35,937 bases of DNA from an uncultured Collinsella sp. (GCA_947002045.1 CAMQJB010000020.1:1-35937); one strand, 5' to 3'. Shown: positions 7,807-15,873, counted from the first letter of the stretch. Made by a program: numbers and translations. The notes: generated from the letters alone by a model not told the origin.

Positions 7807-8703
7807 CTATGCGTCCGCGTGAACGAGCAGGCAGCGGAGCGTACCGGAGCAACCTTCGTAGGGGCGTTTGCCGGCGCCGTAGCCGACGGCTTCGATGCGG
7901 TAGCGTGAGGGCAGTTGGTCGGACGTGCGCAGCGCGGTGACGATGGCGGCGCCCGTCGGCGTCACGAGCTCGCCGGCGACCGGTGCAGGCGTGAGGGCGA
8001 TATTGCCCGCCTGGCACAGGTTGACGACAGCGGGGACGGGAATGGGCATGAGGCCGTGGGCACAGTGGATGGTGCCGTGACCCTCGGAGAGCGACTCGAC
8101 CACGATGTCCTCAATACCAAGGTCGTCGAGGCAGATGGCGACAGAGCAGACGTCGACGATGGAGTCGACGGCGCCCACCTCGTGAAACAGGACGGTGTCG
8201 GGCGTTTTGCCGTGAGCCTTTGCCTCGGCATCAGCGAGTACGGAAAAAATGGCGAGGGCACGACGCTTGGCACCATCGCTTAGCCGTGAGCCATCGATGA
8301 TGGCGGTGACATCCGCCAAAGAACGGTGGTGATGGTGGTGGGCGTGATGGTGACCCTCATGGTCATGCTCATGGCAGTGCTCGTGTTCGTGCTCATCATG
8401 GTCATGATGGTGGTGCTCATGCTCGTGCGTGTGCTCGGCAGCTGCTTCGTTGCCGTAGAGCCAGGCCATATCGTGATCGTGGTTCTCGAGCTCCTCTGCA
8501 AGCTGGACGTCGAAATCGCAGGCGTCGATGCCATGCTTGTTTGCACGCGTGACGGCGATCGAAAAGCCGTCGACCGGCAGCGTGGCGAGCTGTTCGCGCA
8601 GGTGTTCCTCGCTGGCGCCCAGGTCGAGCAGGGCCGCGACGGTCATATCGCCGCTGATGCCCGAGGTGCCGTCGATGATAAGCGTATGCTGATGGTTGGA
8701 CAT
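7807..8703 (-). CDS. larC: LarC nickel-insertion protein, N-terminal (LarC1) part only
   Basis: Belongs to the family that inserts nickel into the pincer cofactor of LarA. The 298-residue product starts with the family signature IIDGTSGISGDM, carries a very histidine-rich segment (residues 75-126, densest 91-126) expected to hold metal, then HEVGAVDSIVD, HGLMPIPVPAV, LVTPTGAAIV and YGAGKR. It stops at TAG just after SGTLRCLL, the place where LarC1 ends in L. plantarum, in which a programmed frameshift continues into LarC2, the CTP-binding domain. Here tetR starts two bases after the stop, so no LarC2 follows. ATG 8703 has GGAG overlapping the larB stop region, 10 bases between genes. Confidence 0.9.
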   Translation of the reverse strand: MSNHQHTLIIDGTSGISGDMTVAALLDLGASEEHLREQLATLPVDGFSIAVTRANKHGIDACDFDVQLAEELENHDHDMAWLYGNEAAAEHTHEHEHHHHDHDEHEHEHCHEHDHEGHHHAHHHHHRSLADVTAIIDGSRLSDGAKRRALAIFSVLADAEAKAHGKTPDTVLFHEVGAVDSIVDVCSVAICLDDLGIEDIVVESLSEGHGTIHCAHGLMPIPVPAVVNLCQAGNIALTPAPVAGELVTPTGAAIVTALRTSDQLPSRYRIEAVGYGAGKRPYEGCSGTLRCLLVHADA

Positions 8704-8713
8704 GGAATGCTCC

Positions 8714-9496
8714 TTAACGGGCGCGGGGTGTGCCGGCGCTCAGATGGTTGATAAGACTTGCCTGGTAGGCGGCACCAAAGCCGTTGTCGATATTGACGAC
8801 CGAAACGCCGCTGGCGCAGGAGTTGAGCATGGCGAGTAGCGCGGCTACACCACCAAAGCTCGCGCCGTAACCCACGCTGGTGGGAACGGCGATGACCGGA
8901 CAGCTCACCAGGCCGCCGACAACGCTCGCCAGTGCGCCCTCCATGCCGGCAATGGCGATGACCACCTGTGCCTGGGCAAGCTCCTCGGCATGCGCGAGCA
9001 GACGGTGCAGGCCGGCGACACCCACGTCGTAGAGGCGGTCGACCTCGTTGCCATAGAACTCGGCCGTCAATGCGGCTTCCTCGGCGACGGGCAGGTCGCT
9101 CGTGCCGGCGCAGGCGACGACGATGCGTCCGTTGCCGGTAGGGGAGGGCTTGCCTCCCACGAGGGCGAGCTGTGCGTCCGGGACATATCCCAGGTCGATG
9201 CCGTTGTCGAGGAGCTCCGAGGTGCGGTCTGCCTTTTCGGCGTCCAGGCGCGTGACCAGGATGCGCTCCTGGCCGGCATCGTGTAGCGCTTCGATAATGG
9301 CGGCAATCTGCTCGGCGGTTTTACCGGCGCCGTAGACGACCTCGCCGGCTCCCTGGCGCACTCCGCGCGAAAGATCGAGCTGCGCAAAGCCCAGATCGGC
9401 GGTTGGCGCCGTCTGGATGCGCGTAAGCGCGTCGGCAGGGGCGACTGATCCGCCGGCAACATCGCTCAGCAGCTGCTCAAGATCTCGCTTATCCAT
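8714..9496 (-). CDS. larB: Nickel-pincer cofactor biosynthesis protein LarB
   Basis: Catalyses the first step of nickel-pincer nucleotide synthesis: carboxylation of the pyridine ring of nicotinic acid adenine dinucleotide and release of AMP. The 260-residue product has an N-terminal helical part (MDKRDLEQLLSDVAGG) and a C-terminal PurE-like domain with ACAGTSDLPVAEEA, DVGVAGLHRLL, AGMEGALASVVGGL and VPTSVGYG. ATG 9496 follows AAGGG with a 7-base spacer on the minus strand; the longer frame upstream is not family-like. It is the first gene of larB-larC-tetR, transcribed convergently to larA-larD. A palindrome lies 47 bases upstream. Confidence 0.95.
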   Translation of the reverse strand: MDKRDLEQLLSDVAGGSVAPADALTRIQTAPTADLGFAQLDLSRGVRQGAGEVVYGAGKTAEQIAAIIEALHDAGQERILVTRLDAEKADRTSELLDNGIDLGYVPDAQLALVGGKPSPTGNGRIVVACAGTSDLPVAEEAALTAEFYGNEVDRLYDVGVAGLHRLLAHAEELAQAQVVIAIAGMEGALASVVGGLVSCPVIAVPTSVGYGASFGGVAALLAMLNSCASGVSVVNIDNGFGAAYQASLINHLSAGTPRAR

Positions 9497-9542
9497 ATAT
9501 GTTCCCTTCGACGGCGCAAAGTCTAGCACTCAAAAGGTATTT

Positions 9543-9572
9543 TTCCGAACACTAAGACAAAATTGTTCGGAA
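9543..9572. promoter_or_regulatory. Perfect palindrome in larB promoter region, candidate TetR operator
   Basis: TTCCGAACA (9543-9551) and TGTTCGGAA (9564-9572) form a perfect 9-bp inverted repeat with a 12-base spacer, so the half-sites are centred 21 bp (two helical turns) apart. It lies between the serB stop and the larB start, where the larB-larC-tetR promoter must be. The symmetry suits a dimeric or paired-dimer TetR regulator, and the co-transcribed tetR is the obvious candidate. Confidence 0.55.
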
Positions 9573-9610
9573 ACTATAGGACAGACTGATTCAATTGTTG
9601 GGCGAACTTG

Positions 9611-10246
9611 CTAGTCGCGCAGGATGATGTCCATGGCGAGCATCAGGTTGCGCTCGTCGATGGCAAACGGGGCGGCTTCGCGCGTCTTGGGCTTGGCGCA
9701 AAACGCGATGCCCGTACCCGCGGCCTGAATCATGGGGATGTCGTTGGCGCCGTCGCCGATCGCGACGGTGTGGGCCATGTCGACACCGCACTCAACTGCC
9801 CAATCCAGCAGCTGGATGAGCTTGGATTCCTTGGTCACAATGTTTGCCGCCAGCTTGCCGGTGAGCTTGCCGTCCACGACCTCCAGGCGGTTAGCGAGGC
9901 AAAAGTCGATGCCCGCGGCGGCCACGATCTTGTCGGCGACCTCGTGAAAGCCGCCGCTTACCACGCCAACCTTCCAGCCCTTGCTGTGTGCCGAGCGCAC
10001 AAGCTCCAGCGCGCCGGGGGTAAATGTCACGCGCTCAAAGGTGCGCTCGAATACGCTCTCGTCCAGGTCGGCGAGCAGCCCCACGCGCTCCTCGAGCGCC
10101 TGCTTAAAGTCGAGCTCGCCGCGCATGGCGCGTTCGGTGATCTGTGCAACTTGCTCGCCCACGCCGGCCTCCTCGCCCAACAGGTCGATGACTTCTTGGT
10201 TGATGAGCGTGGAATCGATATCCATAACGAGGAGGCGTGCGGTCAT
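9611..10246 (-). CDS. serB: Phosphoserine phosphatase
   Basis: HAD-superfamily phosphatase for the last step of serine synthesis, phosphoserine to serine. The 211-residue product is the short form without an N-terminal ACT-like domain. Motif I is MDIDSTLINQE with the nucleophilic Asp, motif II VVSGGFHEVA, motif III the lysine in TKESK, and motif IV GDGANDIPMI; FCAKPKTRE is also typical. ATG 10246 with AAAGG 7 bases upstream is chosen over the GTG-rich extension. It is transcribed toward larB with 114 bases between, including the palindrome, so larB probably has its own promoter. aspS diverges on the other side across 256 bases (10247-10502) with no clear regulatory motif. Confidence 0.93.
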   Translation of the reverse strand: MTARLLVMDIDSTLINQEVIDLLGEEAGVGEQVAQITERAMRGELDFKQALEERVGLLADLDESVFERTFERVTFTPGALELVRSAHSKGWKVGVVSGGFHEVADKIVAAAGIDFCLANRLEVVDGKLTGKLAANIVTKESKLIQLLDWAVECGVDMAHTVAIGDGANDIPMIQAAGTGIAFCAKPKTREAAPFAIDERNLMLAMDIILRD

Positions 10247-10502
10247 GACGGGCCTTTCCGAGTGCGGTTGTATTGGGGCACATTGTCGCACGCGGCGCGC
10301 CTTGGCGACGGCCAGGCCGCGTCAATTGTTTCGTCTCCGTCAAGTCTTTGGGCAAGAGCTACTTTTTCGCGGCACATCGACGCGGGTGCGATAAGATAGA
10401 ACGCCATGTCTGGCTGCGCGGTTTACGCAGGCTGGGCAAATCTGTACGACGCCGCCCGGAACGACACGGGGCGGCACAGATCCATAAAGGAGGATCACTG
10501 GT

Positions 10503-12290
10503 ATGAGCCAGACCCGTCCCATCGATGAGCATTCCATGCACACCCGTACCTGCGGCGAGCTTCGCTTCGAGAACGTGGGCGAAGAGGTCACCCTCACCGG
10601 CTGGGTGAGCCGTCGTCGCGATCACGGCGGCCTTATCTTCTGCGACCTTCGCGACCGCGAGGGCATCACGCAGCTCACCTTCGACCCCGAGCACTCCGAC
10701 GGCGATGCCTTTAAGATCGCCGAGACTATGCGTCCCGAGTGGCCCATCAAGATTCACGGCGTCGTGCGCGCCCGTGGCGAGGAGACCACCAACACTAAGC
10801 TTGCGACCGGCGAGATCGAGGTCTTGACCGACCACGCCGAGGTGCTCAACACGTCCGTCACCCCGCCGTTCCAGATCGAGGACGGCATCGAGACCAGCGA
10901 GGATACCCGCCTGCGCTATCGCTATCTGGACCTCCGCCGTCCCGAGATGATGGCCAACCTCAAGCTGCGCTCCGACTTTACCTTTGCCATTCGCGAGGCG
11001 CTGCACAACCGTGAGTTCATGGAGGTCGAGACGCCCTCCCTGTTTAAGTCCACGCCCGAGGGCGCCCGCGACTTCATCGTTCCCAGCCGTATTCAGCCGG
11101 GTAACTTCTACGCCCTGCCGCAGTCCCCGCAGCTCCTGAAGCAGCTGCTCATGGTCGGTGGCGTCGAGCGCTACTACCAGGTCGCCAAGTGCTTCCGCGA
11201 CGAGGACCTGCGTGCCGACCGTCAGCCCGAGTTCACCCAGGTCGATATCGAGATGTCCTTCGTGGACCAGAACGACGTTATGAGTGCGCTCGAAGAGGTC
11301 CTGGCCGATGCCTTCGGCCGCATGGGCGTCGAGATGCCCACGCCGCTGCGTCGCATGAACTACTGGGAGGCCATGGACACCTATGGCTCCGACAAGCCCG
11401 ATACCCGCTATGGCATGCACCTGGTCGACCTGACCGACATCTTTGCCAACTCCAAGTTCAAGGTCTTTGCGACTGCCGCGAACGAGGAGGGCTCTGTCGT
11501 CAAGGCCATCAACGCCAAGGGCGCCGGCGCCTGGGCACGTGCCAAGATCGATAAGCTCGCCGGCGTGGCCTCCACGTTTGGCGCCAAGGGTCTGGCCTGG
11601 ATCGCTTTCCGCGAGGATGGCTCCATCAACAGCCCCATCGTCAAGTTCTTCTCGGACGAGGAGATGGCGGCTCTGCGTGAGCGCATGGACGTCGAGCCCG
11701 GCGACCTTGTGATGTTCGCCGCCGGTCCGCGCCTGCTCTCTGACGAGATCCTGGGCGGCATGCGTTCCCACATGGCCAACGCACTCGAGATCAAGCGTGA
11801 GGGCCACGACTTCCTGTGGGTCGTCAACTTCCCGCTGTTCCACTGGGATGAGGACCGCAAGGCCTACGCTGCCGAGCATCAGCCCTTCACGCTGCCGTCC
11901 GAGACCGACATCGCCAAGATCGAGGCCGACCCGCTGGCGGCCGGTTCCTGCACCTACGACTTTGTCATGGACGGCTTTGAGGCCGGCGGCGGCGGTATGC
12001 GTATCCACAACGCCGAGATGCAGATGTCCATGCTCAAGCTCCTGGGCTTCACCGAGGAGCGAGCCGAGTCGCAGTTCGGCTTCCTCATGGAGGCGCTCAA
12101 GTTTGGTGCACCCCCGATGGGTGGTTTTGCTCTGGGCCTGGACCGCGTGTGCATGCTGCTCACCGGTTCCGACTCCATCCGCGACGTCATGGCGTTCCCC
12201 AAGACGGCCAGCGGCTCCGACCTTATGTCGGGTGCTCCGAGTGCCGTTTCCGGCGCCCAGCTCAAGGACGTCAGCCTGCGCCTGATGTAG
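10503..12290 (+). CDS. aspS: Aspartate--tRNA ligase (AspRS)
   Basis: Class IIb aminoacyl-tRNA synthetase of 595 residues (E. coli 590), bacterial type. An N-terminal OB-fold binds the anticodon (EVTLTGWVSRRRDHGG). Motif 2 is FRDEDLRADRQPEFTQVDIEM, the large GAD insertion lies in the middle (GAKGLAWI and following), and motif 3 is GGFALGLDRVCMLLTG, with GSDSIRDVMAFPK near the end. AAAGGAGG at 10486-10493 fixes the ATG at 10503. Whether it also charges tRNA-Asn (a nondiscriminating enzyme working with GatCAB) cannot be read from the sequence. A strong terminator follows. Confidence 0.97.
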   Translation: MSQTRPIDEHSMHTRTCGELRFENVGEEVTLTGWVSRRRDHGGLIFCDLRDREGITQLTFDPEHSDGDAFKIAETMRPEWPIKIHGVVRARGEETTNTKLATGEIEVLTDHAEVLNTSVTPPFQIEDGIETSEDTRLRYRYLDLRRPEMMANLKLRSDFTFAIREALHNREFMEVETPSLFKSTPEGARDFIVPSRIQPGNFYALPQSPQLLKQLLMVGGVERYYQVAKCFRDEDLRADRQPEFTQVDIEMSFVDQNDVMSALEEVLADAFGRMGVEMPTPLRRMNYWEAMDTYGSDKPDTRYGMHLVDLTDIFANSKFKVFATAANEEGSVVKAINAKGAGAWARAKIDKLAGVASTFGAKGLAWIAFREDGSINSPIVKFFSDEEMAALRERMDVEPGDLVMFAAGPRLLSDEILGGMRSHMANALEIKREGHDFLWVVNFPLFHWDEDRKAYAAEHQPFTLPSETDIAKIEADPLAAGSCTYDFVMDGFEAGGGGMRIHNAEMQMSMLKLLGFTEERAESQFGFLMEALKFGAPPMGGFALGLDRVCMLLTGSDSIRDVMAFPKTASGSDLMSGAPSAVSGAQLKDVSLRLM

Positions 12291-12313
12291 GCGAGCGGCT
12301 ACCTATTGCCAGC

Positions 12314-12348
12314 AACGAGGGAAGGACGTGTGCCTTCCCTCGTTTTTT
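12314..12348 (+). terminator. Intrinsic terminator of aspS
   Basis: AACGAGGGAAGG (12314-12325) pairs perfectly with CCTTCCCTCGTT (12333-12344), and the T-tract TTTTTT (12343-12348) follows. Confidence 0.9.
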
Positions 12349-12433
12349 GTGAGACGGGGGTGCGCCGGTAACGTACAATAACTACCACGTGGCTGGGTTT
12401 GCCGGCCGAATGTGCGATGTCGTGGGAGGGGAC

Positions 12434-12682
12434 ATGGTCGAATTTACGAAGACGATTAAAGATCCGTTGGGATTGCATGCCCGCCCGGTTGCGCTGCTTT
12501 ATGACATTATCGCCAAGCATCGTAGTGACGTGTCGGTCAGCATCGGTGATCGCCATACCGACGGTCGCGACGTTATGGGCCTCATGGCTCTCTACGGCGA
12601 GTGTGGCGAGGACATTATCTTCCGCGTTTCGGGCGTGGATGAGGCCTCGTGCGTCACGTCGATCAGAAACCTCTCACTCTAA
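12434..12682 (+). CDS. ptsH: HPr-family phosphocarrier protein
   Basis: Small phosphocarrier passing phosphate from enzyme I to sugar-specific EIIA proteins. The 82-residue product starts VEFTKTIKDPLGLHARPVALL with the phosphorylated His15 in the LHARP motif. The regulatory serine of Gram-positive HPr (position 46, KSIMG) is replaced by Asp46 in GRDVMGLMAL, so HPr kinase control at that site is not possible. The C-terminal helix is shorter than in B. subtilis HPr (88 residues). ATG 12434 with GGGAGGGG at 12424-12431 is preferred to an upstream frame start at 12389. No enzyme I gene is adjacent, and it could be a specialized HPr paralogue. Confidence 0.9.
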   Translation: MVEFTKTIKDPLGLHARPVALLYDIIAKHRSDVSVSIGDRHTDGRDVMGLMALYGECGEDIIFRVSGVDEASCVTSIRNLSL

Positions 12683-12737
12683 GCGTAACAATGAGAAATA
12701 GGGGAGAGTCCTCTCTGCTGCATAAATTGGTATGACA

Positions 12738-12775
12738 AGGCACCGCAAAGAGATGGTCTTTGCGGTGCCTCTTTT
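12738..12775 (+). terminator. Intrinsic terminator of ptsH
   Basis: AGGCACCGCAAAGA (12738-12751) pairs perfectly with TCTTTGCGGTGCCT (12757-12770), followed by CTTTTG. Confidence 0.88.
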
Positions 12776-12822
12776 GTTTCGTATAGGAAACTTTTTCGAA
12801 ATCTGAATAGGGACCCTTTCCA

Positions 12823-12876
12823 AAAAGTTAACCACGTGCTAGTTTACTAAAGCGAACATAGACGTGGTTAACTTTT
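12823..12876. promoter_or_regulatory. 15-bp perfect inverted repeat upstream of feo operon
   Basis: AAAAGTTAACCACGT (12823-12837) and ACGTGGTTAACTTTT (12862-12876) are perfect reverse complements separated by 24 bases, with centres 39 bp apart. No T-tract follows, so this is more likely a pair of regulator half-sites than a terminator. It lies 42 bases before the first feoA, where the operon promoter is expected. The regulator is unknown; the sequence does not match a Fur or DtxR box. Confidence 0.45.
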
Positions 12877-12918
12877 ATCGCGTCGATGTTGAGGACGAAC
12901 TGACGTTAGGAGCAACTC

Positions 12919-13161
12919 ATGTCTTGCGGACCGCAGATGCCGGCCATGCCGCTTTCGATGGTAAAAGCGGGCGAAACCGTGCGCGTGTCTCGTGTAAAGG
13001 GCAATGAGGACATGAAACACCACCTCAAGGACCTCGGCTTTGTCGAGGGCAACGAAATCCACGTGGTGAGCTCGAGTGGTGCCAATATCATCGTCACGGT
13101 GCTGGGCGCACGCTTTGGCATCGATTCCAAGGTTGCTATGCACATCATGACCGTCGGTTAG
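12919..13161 (+). CDS. feoA: Ferrous iron transport protein A (first copy)
   Basis: Small cytoplasmic SH3-like protein thought to help FeoB in ferrous iron uptake. The 80-residue product shows the FeoA pattern: MVKAGETVRVSRVKGNEDMKHHLKDLGFVEG, then an SSSGANIIVTVLGARFGIDSKVAMHIMTV strand-rich half. GGAG at 12909-12912 precedes ATG 12919. It has an extra Cys/Met-containing N-terminus (MSCGPQMPAMP). A second feoA follows 39 bases later, so the pair and feoB form one operon. Confidence 0.93.
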   Translation: MSCGPQMPAMPLSMVKAGETVRVSRVKGNEDMKHHLKDLGFVEGNEIHVVSSSGANIIVTVLGARFGIDSKVAMHIMTVG

Positions 13162-13200
13162 TCTGCAGCATTTCATAAAAACCGAAAGGGGGACAAGAGG

Positions 13201-13422
13201 ATGAAGACGTTGGGTGACGTTAAGGTGGGCGAGAGCTCTACCATCGTCAAGCTTCACGGTGAGGGTGCGCTTCGCCGCCACCTTATGGACCTGGGGCTCA
13301 TCAAGGGCACTTCGTTCAAGGTCGTGAAGGTTGCACCGCTCGGTGATCCGGTCGAGATCAACGTGCGCGGCTACGAGCTTTCCATCCGCAAGGAGGAGGC
13401 CGCCGTCGTCGAGGTCCAGTAA
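13201..13422 (+). CDS. feoA: Ferrous iron transport protein A (second copy)
   Basis: Second FeoA-like SH3-fold protein of 73 residues: LGDVKVGESSTIVKLHGEGALRRHLMDLGLIKGTSF, then VAPLGDPVEINVRGYELSIRKEEAAVVEV, the classical core with a GDPVEI stretch. AAAGGGGG (13184-13191) is the ribosome site. Two tandem feoA genes before feoB are common in Firmicutes and Coriobacteriia. The copies share fold but are clearly diverged, so they probably have separate roles rather than being a recent duplication. Confidence 0.93.
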   Translation: MKTLGDVKVGESSTIVKLHGEGALRRHLMDLGLIKGTSFKVVKVAPLGDPVEINVRGYELSIRKEEAAVVEVQ

Positions 13423-13453
13423 GGACTCTTGGCGCATATTTCTGCAGATAAAG

Positions 13454-13472
13454 TTAGGTTTTTCTAACTTAA
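13454..13472. promoter_or_regulatory. Candidate DtxR/IdeR iron box before feoB
   Basis: TTAGGTTTTTCTAACTTAA matches the actinobacterial DtxR/IdeR consensus TTAGGTTAGGCTAACCTAA at 15 of 19 positions, with both half-sites kept. It lies between the second feoA and feoB, so feoB may have an extra iron-repressed promoter. The dyad can also form an AAGTTAG/CTAACTT hairpin in RNA. Confidence 0.5.
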
Positions 13473-13498
13473 TGCTGCAACTTTGAAGCACATTATCC

Positions 13499-13524
13499 AG
13501 CCTGCGCGGAGAAAGCAGCGCAGG
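13499..13524 (+). other. Short perfect hairpin in feoB leader
   Basis: GCCTGCGC and GCGCAGGC form a perfect 8-bp stem around GGAGAAAGCA, 22 bases before the feoB ATG. There is no T-tract. It may only stabilize or modulate the leader. Confidence 0.4.
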
Positions 13525-13545
13525 CACACAAGGAAGAAGGATTGA

Positions 13546-15873
13546 ATGGCGGATTCTCAGATCCATGTCGCGCTGGCGGGTAACCCCAACTGCGGCAAGA
13601 CCACGCTTTTCAACCTGATCACCGGCGCCAACGGCTACGTTGGCAACTGGCCCGGCGTCACGGTTGAGAAAAAGGAGGCCAAGCTCCTAAGCGACAAGAA
13701 CGTTACCATCACGGACCTCCCCGGCATCTACTCGCTTTCCCCCTACAGCCCCGAGGAGCAGTGCTCGCGCGATTACCTCATGAGCGGCGAGCCCGATGTC
13801 GTCGTCCAGGTTGTCGATGCCACCAATCTGGAGCGCAACCTGTACCTGGCGCTTCAGGTTATCGAGACCGGCCTGCCCGTGGTCGTCGCCCTCAACATGG
13901 CCGACTTGGTCGAGAAGAACGGCGACAAGATCGACACGGACAAGCTCTCCAAGAAGCTCGGCTGCCCGGTTATGATGATCTCCGCTCTTAAGAACAAGGG
14001 CATCAAGGAGCTCTTCGAGCAGGTCAAGAAGTCCGCAGCTTCCAAGGGCCAGGTGCCGGAGCACAAGTTCGACTCCTCCATCGAGGACGTTCTGGACCAC
14101 ATCGAGAACAATCTGCCTGCGAGCGTTCCCGCCAACAAGCGCCGCTATTACGCCGTCAAGCTGTTCGAGCGTGATGCAGACGCCTGCAAACTCATCAACC
14201 TCACCAAGGAGAAGGCCGCTCGCGTGGAGGAGCTGGTCGCCCAGTGCGAGCAGGACTGCGACGACGATGCCGAGTCCATCATCACCGGTGAGCGCTACGG
14301 CGTGATCGCTCACATCATCGACGAGTGCCTCACCAAAGCCCCGGCCAAGATGAGCACCTCCGAGAAGATCGACCGCGTGGTTACCAACCGTATCCTGGGC
14401 CTGCCGATCTTTGTGGTCATCATGTTCTGCGTGTACTACATCGCCGTTTCTACCTTGGGCGGCACGGTGACCGACTTCACCAACGACCAGCTCTTCGGTA
14501 CCGACGGTTGGTACGTGCTCGGTCAGGGCCGCGACGCCTACGACGCGGCCGTCGAGGCTGCGGGCGACAATGCCGACTCGGTCGACCCGGCACAGTACGG
14601 CCCCTATGTCCCGGGTATCACCACCGTGGTGCACGACGCCCTTGTGGCGGGCGGCACCGAGGACGGTGGCCTGGTCGATTCGCTGGTCTGTGACGGTATC
14701 GTTGGCGGCCTGGGTGCCATCTTCGGCTTTGTGCCGCAGATGTTCCTGCTGTTCGTCATGCTGTCCTTCCTGGAGGACTGCGGCTATATGGCCCGCGTCG
14801 CCTTCATCATGGACCGCGTGTTCCGCCGCTTTGGCCTGTCCGGTAAGTCCTTTATCCCCATGCTCGTGTCCTCGGGCTGCGGCGTCCCCGGCGTCATGGC
14901 CACCAAGACCATCGAGAACGAGAAGGACCGCCGCATGACGGTCATGACCACCACGTTCATTCCCTGTGGCGCCAAGCTGCCGATCATCGCTCTGCTCATG
15001 GGTTCCATCATCGGCGATTCTTCCACCACCGCCGCGTGGATCAGCCCGCTCTTCTACTTCCTGGGCGTCTTTGCCGTCATTGCTTCGGGCCTCATGCTCA
15101 AGAAGACCAAGCTCTTCGCCGGTCGCCCGACGCCGTTCGTTATGGAGCTTCCTGCCTACCACTTCCCGGCGATTCGCTCTTGGGCACTGCACGTTTGGGA
15201 GCGCTGCTGGGCCTTTATCAAGAAGGCCGGCACGGTCATCTTCGCGTCCACCGTCGTCGTTTGGTTCCTGTCCAACTTTGGTAGCTACAACGGTTCCTTT
15301 GGTTTCCTGCCTGCGATGGACGGCATCCCCGAGGAGTTCATGGACTACTCCGTGCTTGCCATGCTTGGCAACCTGGTCGCTTGGATCTTCGCCCCGCTCG
15401 GCTTTAGCACCTGGCAGGCCACCGCGCTGACCGTCTCGGGTCTCGTCGCTAAGGAGAACGTCGTCGCCACCGCCGGCTCGCTGCTGTCCGTTGCCGACGC
15501 CGCCGAGACCGACCCGAGCCTGTGGACCGCGTTTGCCGGCATGTTCCCGACTATGGGCGCTTGCGTTGCCTTTGGCGCTTTCAACCTGCTGTGCGCTCCG
15601 TGCTTTGCCGCCATGGGCACTATCCGCAACCAGATGGACTCCGGCAAGTGGACCGCGATTGCCATCGGCTACGAGTGCGCCTTCGCTTGGGTCATCGGCC
15701 TGTTCATCAACCAGTTCTACAACCTGCTTGTCCTTGGGCAGTTTGGCTTCTGGACGGTTGTGGCTATCGTGCTGCTGGTCGCGATGCTCTTCCAGATTTT
15801 CCGTCCTATGCCCAAGTATGCTTGGACGGACGAGGACGAGACCAACACTGCTTCCGCTGCAGTTTCCGCCTAA
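13546..15873 (+). CDS. feoB: Ferrous iron transporter FeoB
   Basis: Inner-membrane ferrous iron transporter with an N-terminal G-protein domain. The 775-residue product has G1 GNPNCGKTTLF (residues 12-22), the G2 region NWPGVTVEKKEAK, G3 DLPGIYSL and G4 NMAD, followed by a helical spacer and the membrane part with the two Gate repeats. Conserved cysteines occur in SSGCGVPGVMATK and TFIPCGAKLPI. The loop near residues 310-370 (VTDFTNDQLFGTDGW onward) is extended relative to E. coli FeoB. ATG 13546 has AAGAAGG upstream. FeoB ends the feoA-feoA-feoB operon with a clear terminator. Confidence 0.97.
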   Translation: MADSQIHVALAGNPNCGKTTLFNLITGANGYVGNWPGVTVEKKEAKLLSDKNVTITDLPGIYSLSPYSPEEQCSRDYLMSGEPDVVVQVVDATNLERNLYLALQVIETGLPVVVALNMADLVEKNGDKIDTDKLSKKLGCPVMMISALKNKGIKELFEQVKKSAASKGQVPEHKFDSSIEDVLDHIENNLPASVPANKRRYYAVKLFERDADACKLINLTKEKAARVEELVAQCEQDCDDDAESIITGERYGVIAHIIDECLTKAPAKMSTSEKIDRVVTNRILGLPIFVVIMFCVYYIAVSTLGGTVTDFTNDQLFGTDGWYVLGQGRDAYDAAVEAAGDNADSVDPAQYGPYVPGITTVVHDALVAGGTEDGGLVDSLVCDGIVGGLGAIFGFVPQMFLLFVMLSFLEDCGYMARVAFIMDRVFRRFGLSGKSFIPMLVSSGCGVPGVMATKTIENEKDRRMTVMTTTFIPCGAKLPIIALLMGSIIGDSSTTAAWISPLFYFLGVFAVIASGLMLKKTKLFAGRPTPFVMELPAYHFPAIRSWALHVWERCWAFIKKAGTVIFASTVVVWFLSNFGSYNGSFGFLPAMDGIPEEFMDYSVLAMLGNLVAWIFAPLGFSTWQATALTVSGLVAKENVVATAGSLLSVADAAETDPSLWTAFAGMFPTMGACVAFGAFNLLCAPCFAAMGTIRNQMDSGKWTAIAIGYECAFAWVIGLFINQFYNLLVLGQFGFWTVVAIVLLVAMLFQIFRPMPKYAWTDEDETNTASAAVSA

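Noticed and set aside
7790..7830. Programmed -1 frameshift producing full-length LarC as in Lactobacillus
   Set aside because: No slippery run is seen at the stop, and the downstream DNA encodes a clear TetR protein, not LarC2.
8326..8430. Repetitive CAT/GTG-rich DNA resembling a tandem repeat or CRISPR
   Set aside because: It is explained by histidine, aspartate and glutamate codons of the LarC His-rich segment; there are no regular spacers.
12823..12876. The inverted repeat before feoA as a terminator of ptsH
   Set aside because: No T-tract follows and a proper terminator already exists at 12738-12775.
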